Below are positions 18,437-28,015 of a stretch of DNA of 64,000 bases, in pieces. The position numbers were made by a program, and so were the translations under genes. The DNA comes from Eubacterium sp. (lineage in GTDB: Bacteria > Bacillota > Clostridia > Oscillospirales > Ruminococcaceae). The notes beneath the pieces are model-generated. The model searched no databases, was not told the DNA's origin, and was given only the letters and a program-made list of their open reading frames with translations. Every line of letters starts with the position of its first letter. Position 1 is the first letter of the stretch. The stretch is taken from the NCBI GenBank assembly GCA_031271685.1, contig JAISVH010000117.1:1-64000 (forward strand), given 5' to 3'.

Positions 18437-21400
18437 TTAATTGTATTCAACCAATATATAAGCCAGTCCGGGATCGCCGTTTTGCTTTTTGATTGTATGC
18501 GTGCCGGCCGATATTGCGGTAGTAAACATTCCGCCCGATATATTCCGGCTTACGTTGTCAAACTTCAGCGTCCCCGTATCCGAACCGAACCAAAGTGTGA
18601 TAACGGCAGGCTCTGAGGTAACAAAGGAAATATCGGTGTTGGTTTCTAATTTTGCAGGCGTAGTAACAACAACCCCGTTGGCTTGCACATTCTTCCCTGA
18701 CTGAAAATTAATTGATGTAAAGTTGAAAAATTCGCTGGTTAAATTCCTGCCGTCAAAGTTGTGGCTAAACACGCTTCCACCGCCAGTCTGAACATACTGC
18801 GGGATAATAAGGCTTATTACGTTGCTCTGCAAGCTGTCTGCAGTTTCTACCAACAGATCAAGCCTTTTCTCGTCCACCACTAACCCGGTGACGTTGATCG
18901 TGCGCTCACCCGCGCTAACAGAGCCGCCGTTAATTCCCGCCCTAATAGCAGATTTTGCCGGAATAGGATCATTAACATTACTAATTAAATAATATGCCGT
19001 TCCGTTCGTATTCAAATTGAACTTGACCGATGCCGTATCCTCCCCTGTGCGGGATGCAACTATGGCCGTTATTTGCGGAACGACCGGCGGCGTCACGCCG
19101 CTTTCGCCTTCGTCCACCGAAATGTAATAAACGCCCAGTTCCTTATCATTGCGCTGAATGGTGTATGTGCCTGACTCTGTTATCGAATATTTACATTCCG
19201 TCATAACGTTTGCGGGCAGATTCCACACTTGAAGCGAGGTTTTGTTTCCGCTTATGAACGCGCCTTTGCTTATCTGTATTTTCCCGACATTGGCATTGCG
19301 CCCCGATGCTAAGAAAGTAACCTCGGCCGGTCCTGCCGTGCTAAAAGTAACATATCCGTTGCTGTCTAATTTTACCGCTTTGGTATAAGTTATGCCGTTA
19401 TACGTCCGCGCACTGTCGTTAAAAGTTGCGCTGCTAGGTGAAAAATAATTCTCCGTATTTATACTTTGATCGGGATAAAGAATCTTTTCACTACCAGTAG
19501 GCGGATCAATGGGCGTGTTTGTATACCGAGGGATATTGACAGCAAACACACTGCTTTCGCTTATTCCGTTTACCTGTACCATATAAACTTTCTTTGCGGT
19601 ATTCCCGCTTAAATTGCTTATATTAAACGATTTAGCGGTTGCAGTGCCTTCGTTTACGCCGGTTATGCTTACCTGAACGCCTCCTTTGATCGCTGCGGCA
19701 TTAGGCTCCGAAGCACTTTCTTCATATACAATATAGTATAAAGTCCCGTTTGCCGTTGTTCTGAAATTAACCGACGCAGACGTGGCTGCTGTGCGTGTTG
19801 CAGAGCCGTTAGACAACTGCGGAACAGTCGCGGTAGGCGGCGGGACGTCAGGGATGTCCGGCTCTTCATAATTACCCTTCATCACTCCGCTATAAGCCAT
19901 AACTTCAGCTTTCGCCGTATTTGCATCCGTGAGATTTGAAACGTCGCTCTTTTTATTTGAGCTGTCATAATAAAAAACCGAAGAGTTAGTATCAAAATCG
20001 GGATACTTATTTTTGTTAGTTACTTTTTGATCTCTAGTTGACGCTACGGTGGAGTTGTCCGGATTACTGGACCCAGTAAAGATATTATTAAACGACTTTA
20101 CCACACCTCCGCTGGTTACTGCAATTGCTTTTTTAGCGTTTTCAAAATAGTTAGCTTCCAACAGAGTATATGAGTTTGCCCTTGCGCTTATAGACGAACC
20201 TGTGCTTCCTAATAAATAATTGTTATACATGTGCAGGTTCGCTTGCCTTATCAGCGGGGTTCTTGAGCCGACTTTATTATACCAGTTATGGTGAATTGTA
20301 ACATGATAAGTTAAATTACTGTCGCTGCCACCTATTAAGCTGTTTTTCGCAGTTCCGTTAAAAACGTTGTAAGCAATAGTAAAATTGTCGCCGCGCTTGA
20401 TGTCGCAGGAACCGTCGCCTTCATATTTATCACCCTCAGAATCTGCGCAGGCTTTGCTGCGCCCAACCTCGAAGGTATTGTTATGAACCCATACTCTTGT
20501 CATCTCGAAGTTATTTGCATCGTTAACGTTACCCTCTATACCCAACGCGTCTTCGGGATAGTATTGGAACGTTAAGTTTCTAACTTCAATGGATTCTCCG
20601 GCCTTAAAGTTTAGCCCCCACCCATAAAGTCTGGCACCATCGCCGATACCCTCAATAGTAAAGTTTTTTGCGCCTCTGACTATTGCCATATTGCCGTTTT
20701 CCTTTGCGCTTGTATCGAAAGAAGTCAGACCTGATATCTTACTATATTTAGGAGGGATATTGCCGTTTCTGCCGGATTCCGGATCAACAGGAGGGTTTAC
20801 CGACTGATCAACCGTCCCAATTGTCCCGATAATTCTTACGATCAACGGACGACTGTTTGTAATTTGAGATACTATACTGCTGCCGATACCGGTGGCGTTA
20901 AGAATTTGGCCAATGCCTACGTTAGAATAACCCGGAATCGTAAGAGTGTTCTTGTTCGCATCAGTCACATAAACGATAAGCGCGTTTGACTTAGGAGTGC
21001 CGTCATTATTATAAGCGCCTACTCCTTCGTTATAATTAAAATGAGCGTAACCGCTGCGATCATGCTTATTCGGCGTAGCGTTAAACGACGTTGCGGACGT
21101 CTCTTGCTCACCTCCGGAGTTTACAGGAACGATCTTTACGGTGTGCTCTATTCCCCCGGCAAGACCCGGGATATCTACACGGGTACCGCGGATGAGCTGA
21201 GCGTCTACCGGCTTAAACGCCGAGTCATTCTCCGACGAGCGTTTATAATAAACTTTATATGAACTTGCGCCGGCAAAGCTTTGCCACTCAGCATACACGC
21301 TTTCAAGCCATCCTCCGGCTTTCATTATGGTTACCCTTCCGGACACCGCCGAAGGGGGAGTGATTCCTTCGGGAACCAGGCCATCTTTTAAGGAGCCTGC

Positions 21401-21487
21401 GGCCGCAACCGAAATCCCGCTAACAGCTGATAAACAAATAATAGTCGCCAAAATGACAACCATGGCCTTTTTAACTAAAATTTTCAT
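18437..21487 (-). CDS. Secreted multidomain pectate lyase (PL1-like)
   Basis: Signal peptide, FN3-like region, right-handed parallel beta-helix lyase core (EVRNLTFQYYPEDALGIEG, TIHHNWYNKVGSRTPLIRQ), duplicated C-terminal modules. Confidence 0.88.
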   Translation of the reverse strand: MKILVKKAMVVILATIICLSAVSGISVAAAGSLKDGLVPEGITPPSAVSGRVTIMKAGGWLESVYAEWQSFAGASSYKVYYKRSSENDSAFKPVDAQLIRGTRVDIPGLAGGIEHTVKIVPVNSGGEQETSATSFNATPNKHDRSGYAHFNYNEGVGAYNNDGTPKSNALIVYVTDANKNTLTIPGYSNVGIGQILNATGIGSSIVSQITNSRPLIVRIIGTIGTVDQSVNPPVDPESGRNGNIPPKYSKISGLTSFDTSAKENGNMAIVRGAKNFTIEGIGDGARLYGWGLNFKAGESIEVRNLTFQYYPEDALGIEGNVNDANNFEMTRVWVHNNTFEVGRSKACADSEGDKYEGDGSCDIKRGDNFTIAYNVFNGTAKNSLIGGSDSNLTYHVTIHHNWYNKVGSRTPLIRQANLHMYNNYLLGSTGSSISARANSYTLLEANYFENAKKAIAVTSGGVVKSFNNIFTGSSNPDNSTVASTRDQKVTNKNKYPDFDTNSSVFYYDSSNKKSDVSNLTDANTAKAEVMAYSGVMKGNYEEPDIPDVPPPTATVPQLSNGSATRTAATSASVNFRTTANGTLYYIVYEESASEPNAAAIKGGVQVSITGVNEGTATAKSFNISNLSGNTAKKVYMVQVNGISESSVFAVNIPRYTNTPIDPPTGSEKILYPDQSINTENYFSPSSATFNDSARTYNGITYTKAVKLDSNGYVTFSTAGPAEVTFLASGRNANVGKIQISKGAFISGNKTSLQVWNLPANVMTECKYSITESGTYTIQRNDKELGVYYISVDEGESGVTPPVVPQITAIVASRTGEDTASVKFNLNTNGTAYYLISNVNDPIPAKSAIRAGINGGSVSAGERTINVTGLVVDEKRLDLLVETADSLQSNVISLIIPQYVQTGGGSVFSHNFDGRNLTSEFFNFTSINFQSGKNVQANGVVVTTPAKLETNTDISFVTSEPAVITLWFGSDTGTLKFDNVSRNISGGMFTTAISAGTHTIKKQNGDPGLAYILVEYN

Positions 21488-21587
21488 AATACTGCTCCTT
21501 TATTTTTTTCCTAAAACACTGCAATGTTTTAGGGCCAATACTCGAGCGTGTTCGGTAATAGTCAATGCGGCTAATATATTCAGTCAA

Positions 21588-21712
21588 TTTAATGCAATAC
21601 CGCACAGCTCTGGCGCACAAATCACACCGTCGGATTTTTCGTCAAATTTGGCAATTTTGCCTTGAATATCCTTTGATATTTAAGGAAAAATTAACGGAGT
21701 ATGTCGGAAATT
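21588..21712. repeat. Repeat B copy (long variant)
   Basis: AATGCAATACCGCACAGCTCTGGCGCACAAATCAC...ATATCCTTTGATATTTAAGG... Confidence 0.7.
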
Positions 21713-21762
21713 TCTCCTCCAATAGTCATTTTGCTTATTATCGAACATGCCCTTGTCTCAAA

Positions 21763-21920
21763 TATAGTCAGTCAATTTAAAAACCCTAAAGGGTTTTTAA
21801 ACAGCGGGCAAATCCCATTGGCACACCTTAAGGCGCGAGACTGACTATGCAGCAAGGCAAGGCCGCCTTCGGCGGCACGCGACGCATGCCGCGTCTTAAA
21901 AACGCTAAATGCGTTTTTAT
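21763..21920. repeat. Repeat D copy
   Basis: TATAGTCAGTCAATTTAAAAACCCTAAAGGGTTTTTAAACAGCGGGCAAA...CGCGTCTTAAAAACGCTAAATGCGTTTTTA. Confidence 0.75.
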
Positions 21921-22022
21921 AGTTAATTAACTTAGAAAATATCAAAAATAATAACTCGAAAGCTTTAATAAATGCGACTTTGCGAAAATTATTTTTGCTT
22001 GTTTTCAAGTTAATTTACTATA
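21918..22022. repeat. Repeat E (about 105 bp, long imperfect TIRs)
   Basis: TATAGTTAATTAACTTAGAAAATATCAAAAATAA...TTATTTTTGCTTGTTTTCAAGTTAATTTACTATA. Confidence 0.8.
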
Positions 22023-22165
22023 AACTGCCAAGCTATAACTACCGTATATCCTTTTTTATCGTTTTTTGATCACCCCCTTAAAATTATTTAAAAACGAAGC
22101 TATCATATGACCAGCGCTAAAATCACACAATAAGCCCGATTTTCCATTTTAGCAAATTGTGTAAG

Positions 22166-22210
22166 CATGAACGTGAATTCCATGTTTACACTCGCCGCTG
22201 AAAGCGGCGC
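22166..22210 (+). repeat. Repeat G copy
   Basis: CATGAACGTGAATTCCATGTTTACACTCGCCGCTGAAAGCGGCGC; second copy at 29563. Confidence 0.75.
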
Positions 22211-22533
22211 ACTGCGGAAAAACCGCATTGATTATAGCATTTAAAAAAAGTAAACATTTTACCAAAATACTATAATTAACCCTACTTGTACTTATTCGCT
22301 TACAGTATACTTCCAAAAACGACATTTATCAAGAGGAAAAATGTCGAATATTGTCGAAAATATATTAAAATTTTATAAAACATTATTATAATTTATAACT
22401 GCGTTAATACCCCCCGCCTCTTAGGCGGCACGCGGCGCACGCCGCGTCTTAAAAAAGCATTTAGCGTTTTTAAACCGACTAGCTATAAATAGACCGCGGC
22501 AAAGAGCAAGCGACATAGAACTCTCAATATAAA

Positions 22534-22565
22534 TTTAAACGGCCCCAAAATTGGGGCCGTTTAAA
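22534..22565 (-). terminator. Terminator downstream of the MBL-fold gene
   Basis: TTTAAACGGCCCCAAAATTGGGGCCGTTTAAA near-perfect palindrome. Confidence 0.75.
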
Positions 22566-22617
22566 ACATTTTAAAAAACGCAAATATTTTATTACAACGC
22601 TATAGATATTATAATTT

Positions 22618-23682
22618 TTAATGTTTTACTAACTCAATCTCAGTATTCGGCTCAACAATGAGTTTGCCGGGTCCGTTGAAGCTTTCGGCGATCTCTTTAT
22701 CAAATAATACGCCTGATTTTGTATGGATCGGAATATTGACCTTTGCGCCGATAATCTTTGCGCACGAGGTCGCTTCCAAGGCGTTCATATTATACACGCC
22801 ATCCACAGGAAGCAGCGCATAGTCTAAATTTTTAGAAGCAAACGTTGCCATTTGACCCGTCGTTGAAGTATCGCCAGCCGCATAAACCTTAACGCCGTCA
22901 ACAGTAATAATAAATCCTACGCATTCTCTAACATTATGATTGTCGTTAGCAGCTGAAACCGCCTGAATATTTATACCATTAACATCAAAAGTCGAATACC
23001 TTATTCCGTCCACCGATTCCTTGTTGGTTATTGTTCTGCAACCATCATTCTTATTAGTAATCAGGTCAATATTATTATGGTCGTCATGCTGATGAGTAAC
23101 CAAAATTATATCCGCAGGAACATCATAGCCTTCTCCAGCATAGGGATCCACATAGATAACCGTGCCATTTTTAGCGGTAATCCTATAGCTTGCGTGTCCC
23201 TGATACAAAAGCGTTGTCTTGGGTTCGGCTCCTGCCGAAGTGTCCTCACCCGCCGAAGTGTCCTCTTCTGCAGTCTCATCTTCGTCGTCTTCCGTCGGCT
23301 CAACGGCGTCACTCTGTGCGGCAGTCCCTTTTGCTCCTGTGTAAGCGCTTGTATTTATAATCCTTCCGCTATCGTCAACTTCTACCGCTCTTATTAAATA
23401 TTTTGTGTCGCCGGATTCGCTTACATCCCAATCAGTATCAGTATAAACGGTTTTTGCGGTATAAATTATCCTTGAATATTTACCGATCTCTTCATTAAAG
23501 CGATAAATTCCATAATAGGTTGCCCCGTCTGACGGTTTTGTTACCTCAATAACCGGGTTGTTTTCCTGAACTGACACAGAAAATCGAGGGGTTTCCAACT
23601 CATTTGCGGCCGAAACTGGGGTCGCAATCAAGCCAAAAACAATTGACGCTGCCAAAAACAATGATAAAAATCTTTTTTTCAT
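22618..23682 (-). CDS. Secreted MBL-fold metallohydrolase (UlaG/L-ascorbate lactonase-like)
   Basis: Signal peptide MKKRFLSLFLAASIVFGLIATPVSA; ILVTHQHDDHNNIDLI; VYAAGDTSTTG. Confidence 0.85.
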   Translation of the reverse strand: MKKRFLSLFLAASIVFGLIATPVSAANELETPRFSVSVQENNPVIEVTKPSDGATYYGIYRFNEEIGKYSRIIYTAKTVYTDTDWDVSESGDTKYLIRAVEVDDSGRIINTSAYTGAKGTAAQSDAVEPTEDDEDETAEEDTSAGEDTSAGAEPKTTLLYQGHASYRITAKNGTVIYVDPYAGEGYDVPADIILVTHQHDDHNNIDLITNKNDGCRTITNKESVDGIRYSTFDVNGINIQAVSAANDNHNVRECVGFIITVDGVKVYAAGDTSTTGQMATFASKNLDYALLPVDGVYNMNALEATSCAKIIGAKVNIPIHTKSGVLFDKEIAESFNGPGKLIVEPNTEIELVKH

Positions 23683-23762
23683 ATGCGCACCTCCAAAAAT
23701 TTTATTATAAATTATATTTTACAATATTTTTATAAACTTGTCAACAATAATTTTTCATGATT

Positions 23763-23880
23763 TTCAAACATCTGCGACTGATCCGCTTCCAGTGTTTTAT
23801 AATCGTTTAACTTTAAATTTAATAAATTTCAAGTTAAACGACTATAACAAGCGTCGGCGGGGGATATAAACGCGGTTATA
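23763..23880 (-). repeat. Repeat A copy containing an inserted repeat F at a TA
   Basis: ...CCAGTGTTT[TATAATCG...CGACTATA]ACAAGCGTCGGCGGGGGATATAAACGCGGTTATA. Confidence 0.85.
23798..23846. repeat. Repeat F palindrome (49 bp) inserted in repeat A
   Basis: TATAATCGTTTAACTTTAAATTTAATAAATTTCAAGTTAAACGACTATA. Confidence 0.85.
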
Positions 23881-23908
23881 TTTTACGTTGTGAATAATTT
23901 GAATAACT

Positions 23909-24121
23909 TTATTTTGCATATGCCGTAGGACTCCCGCAAACATCGCAAAACCGAGCGTCGTCAGGATATATAAACTTGCTTTTATTCCAGACACAATCAG
24001 TATTAGTGCAAATATTTATGTTTGGCGAGTTTTCTTCCGTCGGCAATTCTCTGCCGCACTTTTGGCAAAATTTTGACTCTATTCGATAAGACTGAGCACC
24101 GCATCCCATACAAGTTTTCAT
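23909..24121 (-). CDS. Zinc-ribbon protein (70 aa)
   Basis: CMGCGAQ...FCQKCGRELP... FCDVCGSP. Confidence 0.75.
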   Translation of the reverse strand: MKTCMGCGAQSYRIESKFCQKCGRELPTEENSPNINICTNTDCVWNKSKFIYPDDARFCDVCGSPTAYAK

Positions 24122-24144
24122 ATTAAATACTCCTATTTTTTATT

Positions 24145-24288
24145 TATAGTTAATTAGGTTAGAAAATATCAAGAATAATAACTCAAAAGCGCAGCGTTAT
24201 ATCAGGTTGACTTATAGTCAATAAAAAGCCAAACTGCTATAGGTTTTGCGAAAATTATTTTTGCTCATTCTAAAGTTAATTTACTATA
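24145..24288. repeat. Repeat E copy containing an inserted repeat H
   Basis: TATAGTTAATTAGGTTAGAAAATATCAAGAATAATAACTC...TTTGCGAAAATTATTTTTGCTCATTCTAAAGTTAATTTACTATA. Confidence 0.8.
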
Positions 24289-24419
24289 CTACTAAATTAA
24301 AGATTTTACGGAATATAATCATTATATATTAACGAATTGATAAAGTCAAGGATTTTATTTAATTGACACTTGCGCTTTATGCAGTTTTATGCTATAATAT
24401 GTTTATACCTTAAACAATA

Positions 24420-24881
24420 ATGGAGAGCCAAATGAGCATCGAAAAAAATAAAAAAGTTGCGATAGACATCACTAGCACACAGTGTGCTGATAATGAAAAA
24501 GATATTACCGAGTTGTTCACTTTCGGCAATTTTCAGTTTGACCGCAAAAAAGACAAATACCGCATAACATATGATGAAACCGGAATTTCCGGTTTTGAAG
24601 GGAGCCGTGTTACCCTTGATGTAGAGGGTGACCGCATGGTCACGCTCAACCGCAAAGGGCCTTCACTGTCGAGCCTTATAATAGAAAAAGGGCGCAAGCA
24701 TCATTGCCACTATGGAACGCCGTATGGCGACTTTATGGTTGGGATAGCTACCGATTCAATAAAAACCGAACTGGGCGATCACGGAGGAAAGTTATATCTT
24801 AAGTATACCATTGACATAAACTCTAGCTTTATGTCCGAAAATGAGATGGTGATCAATATTAAAGAAATATCTGGCCAATAA
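24420..24881 (+). CDS. DUF1934 domain-containing protein
   Basis: YRITYDETGISGFEGSRVTLDVEGDRMVTLNRKG; immediately precedes argS. Confidence 0.85.
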   Translation: MESQMSIEKNKKVAIDITSTQCADNEKDITELFTFGNFQFDRKKDKYRITYDETGISGFEGSRVTLDVEGDRMVTLNRKGPSLSSLIIEKGRKHHCHYGTPYGDFMVGIATDSIKTELGDHGGKLYLKYTIDINSSFMSENEMVINIKEISGQ

Positions 24882-24941
24882 AGTGAATCAAGTTTATACG
24901 TTATCGCGCATAATAAAGCCAAAAAGGAGAACTTTTCATAT

Positions 24942-26621
24942 ATGGCAAAAGATATGGCGTCAAAGGCAAAGTCTGAAATCAACGAAATAATTATGAGTGC
25001 GTTAGGCAACCTGACAGCCGAAGGAAAAATAACATCCGCGCTACCCGCGTTTAGCGTTGAAATACCCGCCGATAATACACACGGCGATTTTTCCTGCAAC
25101 GCGGCGCTAGTTTCGGCAAAAGCGCTTGGCCTGTCTCCGCGAGAGTTGGCCGGCTTAATTGCCGGAGCAATGGATTTAAACGAAACCTGTTTCGACAGAT
25201 ACGAAATCGCCGGCCCGGGCTTTTTAAATTTCTTTTTAGATTCTAAATGGTATTCCTCGGCGGTTACCGCCGCCATAGAACAATCCGATGACTTCGGCAG
25301 GGTCAATATCGGAGGAGGAAAAAAAGCGCTTATTGAATTTGTTTCCGCAAACCCTACCGGGCCTATGCACATTGGCAACGCAAGAGGCGGCGCGTTAGGC
25401 GACTGCCTCGCTTCGTTACTGGAATATGCGGGATATTATGTTGAGCGAGAGTTTTATCTTAACGATGCGGGAAATCAGATAGAAAAATTCGGTCTTAGTT
25501 TGGACATAAGATACAGGCAGGGCTTAGGAGAAAATGTCGAAATGCCCGAAGACAGCTATCACGGCGATGATATTACAGAACACGCAAAGGGATTTATCAA
25601 ACTTTACGGGGAAAAATATTTAAGCGCTCCCGAATCCGAACGGAGAAAGGCATTGATTGAATATGCCCTTCCCCGCAATATAGATACTCTTAAATCCGAC
25701 CTGATCAAATATAGGATAGAATATAACACATGGTTCCGCGAAAGTTCGCTTTATAAAGAAAACCAAACCTCTAAGGTAGTGGAAAAATTGAAACAAAACG
25801 GCTTCACCTATGAAAGCGACGGAGCCGTATGGTTTAAAGCTTCAGATTTCGGTGTTGAAAAGGATATAGTCCTAGTGCGTCAAAACGGCATGCCGACATA
25901 TATTGTCGCCGATATAGCATACCATTATAATAAATTGATAACGCGCGGTTTTGATATAGCGGTCGATATTTTAGGTGCCGACCATCACGGATATAAGGCA
26001 CGTATGGAGGCGGCGCTTAAAGCGCTGAACATAGATACCCAAAAGTTAAAAATTATAATATGCCAAATGGTGAGGTTGGTGCGCGGCGGAGAAACGGTAA
26101 AGCTGTCGAAGCGTTCGGGCAAGGCAATAACCTTACGTACCCTGCTTGATGAAGTTCCTATCGATGCGGCGCGTTTTTTCTTTAACCTGCGTGATAGCGA
26201 CACTCATCTTGATTTTGATTTGGATCTTGCTATTGAAGAAAGCTCAAAAAATCCGGTTTATTATGTACAATACGCCTATGCCAGAATTTGCAGCGTTATC
26301 AGAAAATTAAACGTTGAAAATAAGGCATACGACCCGAGCGTCCCCGTCTTCTTCAATGAACCGTCTGAATTCAGCCTTATAAGAAAAATATCTGTATTCC
26401 CTTCCGAGGTTTCTCTTGCGGCAAGCGAATTCAATCCTTCAAGATTGACAAGATACGTATTTGATCTGGCGGGCCAGTTTCATAAATTCTATGACGGATG
26501 CCGAATAATAGGTGAATCGAACGAAATAATCAACTCGCGGTTGGCACTTTGCATTGCCGCCCGCATAACCATAAAAAATGTTTTGGGAATATTAAAAGTC
26601 GAAGCGCCGGAGAAAATGTAG
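24942..26621 (+). CDS. argS: Arginyl-tRNA synthetase
   Basis: IEFVSANPTGPMHIGNARGGALGD, GADHHGYKARMEAAL. Confidence 0.97.
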   Translation: MAKDMASKAKSEINEIIMSALGNLTAEGKITSALPAFSVEIPADNTHGDFSCNAALVSAKALGLSPRELAGLIAGAMDLNETCFDRYEIAGPGFLNFFLDSKWYSSAVTAAIEQSDDFGRVNIGGGKKALIEFVSANPTGPMHIGNARGGALGDCLASLLEYAGYYVEREFYLNDAGNQIEKFGLSLDIRYRQGLGENVEMPEDSYHGDDITEHAKGFIKLYGEKYLSAPESERRKALIEYALPRNIDTLKSDLIKYRIEYNTWFRESSLYKENQTSKVVEKLKQNGFTYESDGAVWFKASDFGVEKDIVLVRQNGMPTYIVADIAYHYNKLITRGFDIAVDILGADHHGYKARMEAALKALNIDTQKLKIIICQMVRLVRGGETVKLSKRSGKAITLRTLLDEVPIDAARFFFNLRDSDTHLDFDLDLAIEESSKNPVYYVQYAYARICSVIRKLNVENKAYDPSVPVFFNEPSEFSLIRKISVFPSEVSLAASEFNPSRLTRYVFDLAGQFHKFYDGCRIIGESNEIINSRLALCIAARITIKNVLGILKVEAPEKM

Positions 26622-26642
26622 CGGACACAACTTGGGGGTAAA

Positions 26643-27209
26643 ATGCATTTATACGAAGAAACGATTGACAGCAAATTAAAATTTGACGGCAGGGTGTTCA
26701 AGGCATATCTTGATATCGTGCGGCTAGAAGATAACAGCGAAACCGTTCGCGAATTTGTCGAGCACTCCGGTGGCGTGGGAATATTACCCATTACACCCGA
26801 CGGAGATGTATTACTTGTAAAACAATATCGATACGGCGGCAAAGCCGTAACTCTTGAAGTCCCGGCAGGTAAACTTGAACTGAACGAAGACCCCGAAAAA
26901 GGCGCTATACGCGAATTAGCTGAGGAAACTGGATATATGCCAAGCGAGCTTCATTATTTCGGAGCTATTTTTCCTTCGCCGGCATATTGCAGTGAGATCA
27001 TCCATATTTATATAGCTGATAAAATCAAGTTTTTGCCCGGAAATCCCGGGCAAAAACTTGATAAAGAAGAATTTTTAGACATTGTGAAAATACCATTTAA
27101 AAAAGCTGTAGAAATGGTCATGCAAGGCGAAATATGGGATGCCAAAACTCAAATTTTAATTTTAAAGGCGAATTTAATGTTAGGGCAACACCTCATAACT
27201 AACGCTTAA
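26643..27209 (+). CDS. NUDIX hydrolase (ADP-ribose pyrophosphatase-like)
   Basis: NUDIX box GAIRELAEETGYMPSEL; last residues (LGQHLITNA) encoded by a repeat B element. Confidence 0.93.
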   Translation: MHLYEETIDSKLKFDGRVFKAYLDIVRLEDNSETVREFVEHSGGVGILPITPDGDVLLVKQYRYGGKAVTLEVPAGKLELNEDPEKGAIRELAEETGYMPSELHYFGAIFPSPAYCSEIIHIYIADKIKFLPGNPGQKLDKEEFLDIVKIPFKKAVEMVMQGEIWDAKTQILILKANLMLGQHLITNA

Positions 27210-27359
27210 CGGCTTGGCGCACAAATCACTTGCGTATTTCTCGCCAAACTTCTTTTATTTTGCCTTAAATCAACGAGGATATTCTCGGCAAAATTGCCTA
27301 GTTTTACGACAAATACGACTGCGTGCTTTGCACGACAGAACTGTTCGATATTGCCTTAA
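27180..27359. repeat. Repeat B copy (long variant, about 180 bp)
   Basis: TTAGGGCAACACC...AACGCTTAACGGCTTGGCGC...GCACGACAGAACTGTTCGATATTGCCTTAA. Confidence 0.8.
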
Positions 27360-27429
27360 TTTCACGAGAATAAAAATAGCGTATCACTCAATTTTGAAAA
27401 TATCAAAAAGAACAATACGAAATATTTAT

Positions 27430-27474
27430 TATATCAGTTTGTCTTTATTATTGACTATAAGTCAAACTGATATA
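27430..27474. repeat. Repeat H palindrome
   Basis: TATATCAGTTTGTCTTTATTATTGACTATAAGTCAAACTGATATA. Confidence 0.8.
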
Positions 27475-27724
27475 ATAGGTCTTATTTACAAGACGAAAGG
27501 GCGCACAGTGTGCGCCCCCCCCCCCGGCTTACTTACAAAGTTAGAAATATGTTTTTTCGGGAATTCATTTCCCGAAAAAACTACCTAAAACGAGACGCGT
27601 ACGCGCTCGTTGCAAAGCCTGTTCGCGGCTTCGCGTGGAAGCGACACAGGGGAAGCCGGCTCCCCCTGTGGAGATTGACGGCTTTGTCGCCAATCTAATG
27701 GCGTCCCCCGTTTGCAATTTGAGA

Positions 27725-28015
27725 TTATACTTGTGCGGTTTCAGCGCCGCCCGCTTCAGCGTTTATATATTTGTCATATGCTTCCAGAATGCTTTTTTCC
27801 AACATTCCGCGCGCCTCAGGATTAATCGGATGGATAATGTCGCGAAAGAGTCCAGCTTCATCACGGCGACTGGGCATTGCCACAAACATACGGTCGTCGC
27901 CTTGAACTAGCTTGATATCATGCACCGCGACCGCATTATCAATAGTAAGAGATATTACAGCCCTTAGTCTCCCTTCTTGCAGAATTTTTCGTATGCGAAT
28001 ATCACTGATTTCCAT
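27725..28015 (-). CDS. spoVG: Septation/sporulation regulator SpoVG
   Basis: MEISDIRIRKILQEGRLRAVISLTIDNAVAVHDIKLVQGDDRMFVAMPSRRDE...FRDIIHPINPEAR. Confidence 0.97.
   Translation of the reverse strand: MEISDIRIRKILQEGRLRAVISLTIDNAVAVHDIKLVQGDDRMFVAMPSRRDEAGLFRDIIHPINPEARGMLEKSILEAYDKYINAEAGGAETAQV

Noticed and set aside
21510-21533. CCTAAAACA-ctgcaa-TGTTTTAGG hairpin just upstream of the pectate lyase RBS
   Set aside because: Could be a 5'-UTR regulatory hairpin, but a single short stem matches no riboswitch class.
21565-22008. ORFs 21565..21780 (+) and 21772..22008 (-)
   Set aside because: Composed of repeat B, D and E sequence.
27214-27910. ORFs 27214..27588, 27510..27698, 27635..27910 (+)
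   Set aside because: Translate repeat B/H and hairpin sequence or antisense spoVG; no coding signature.
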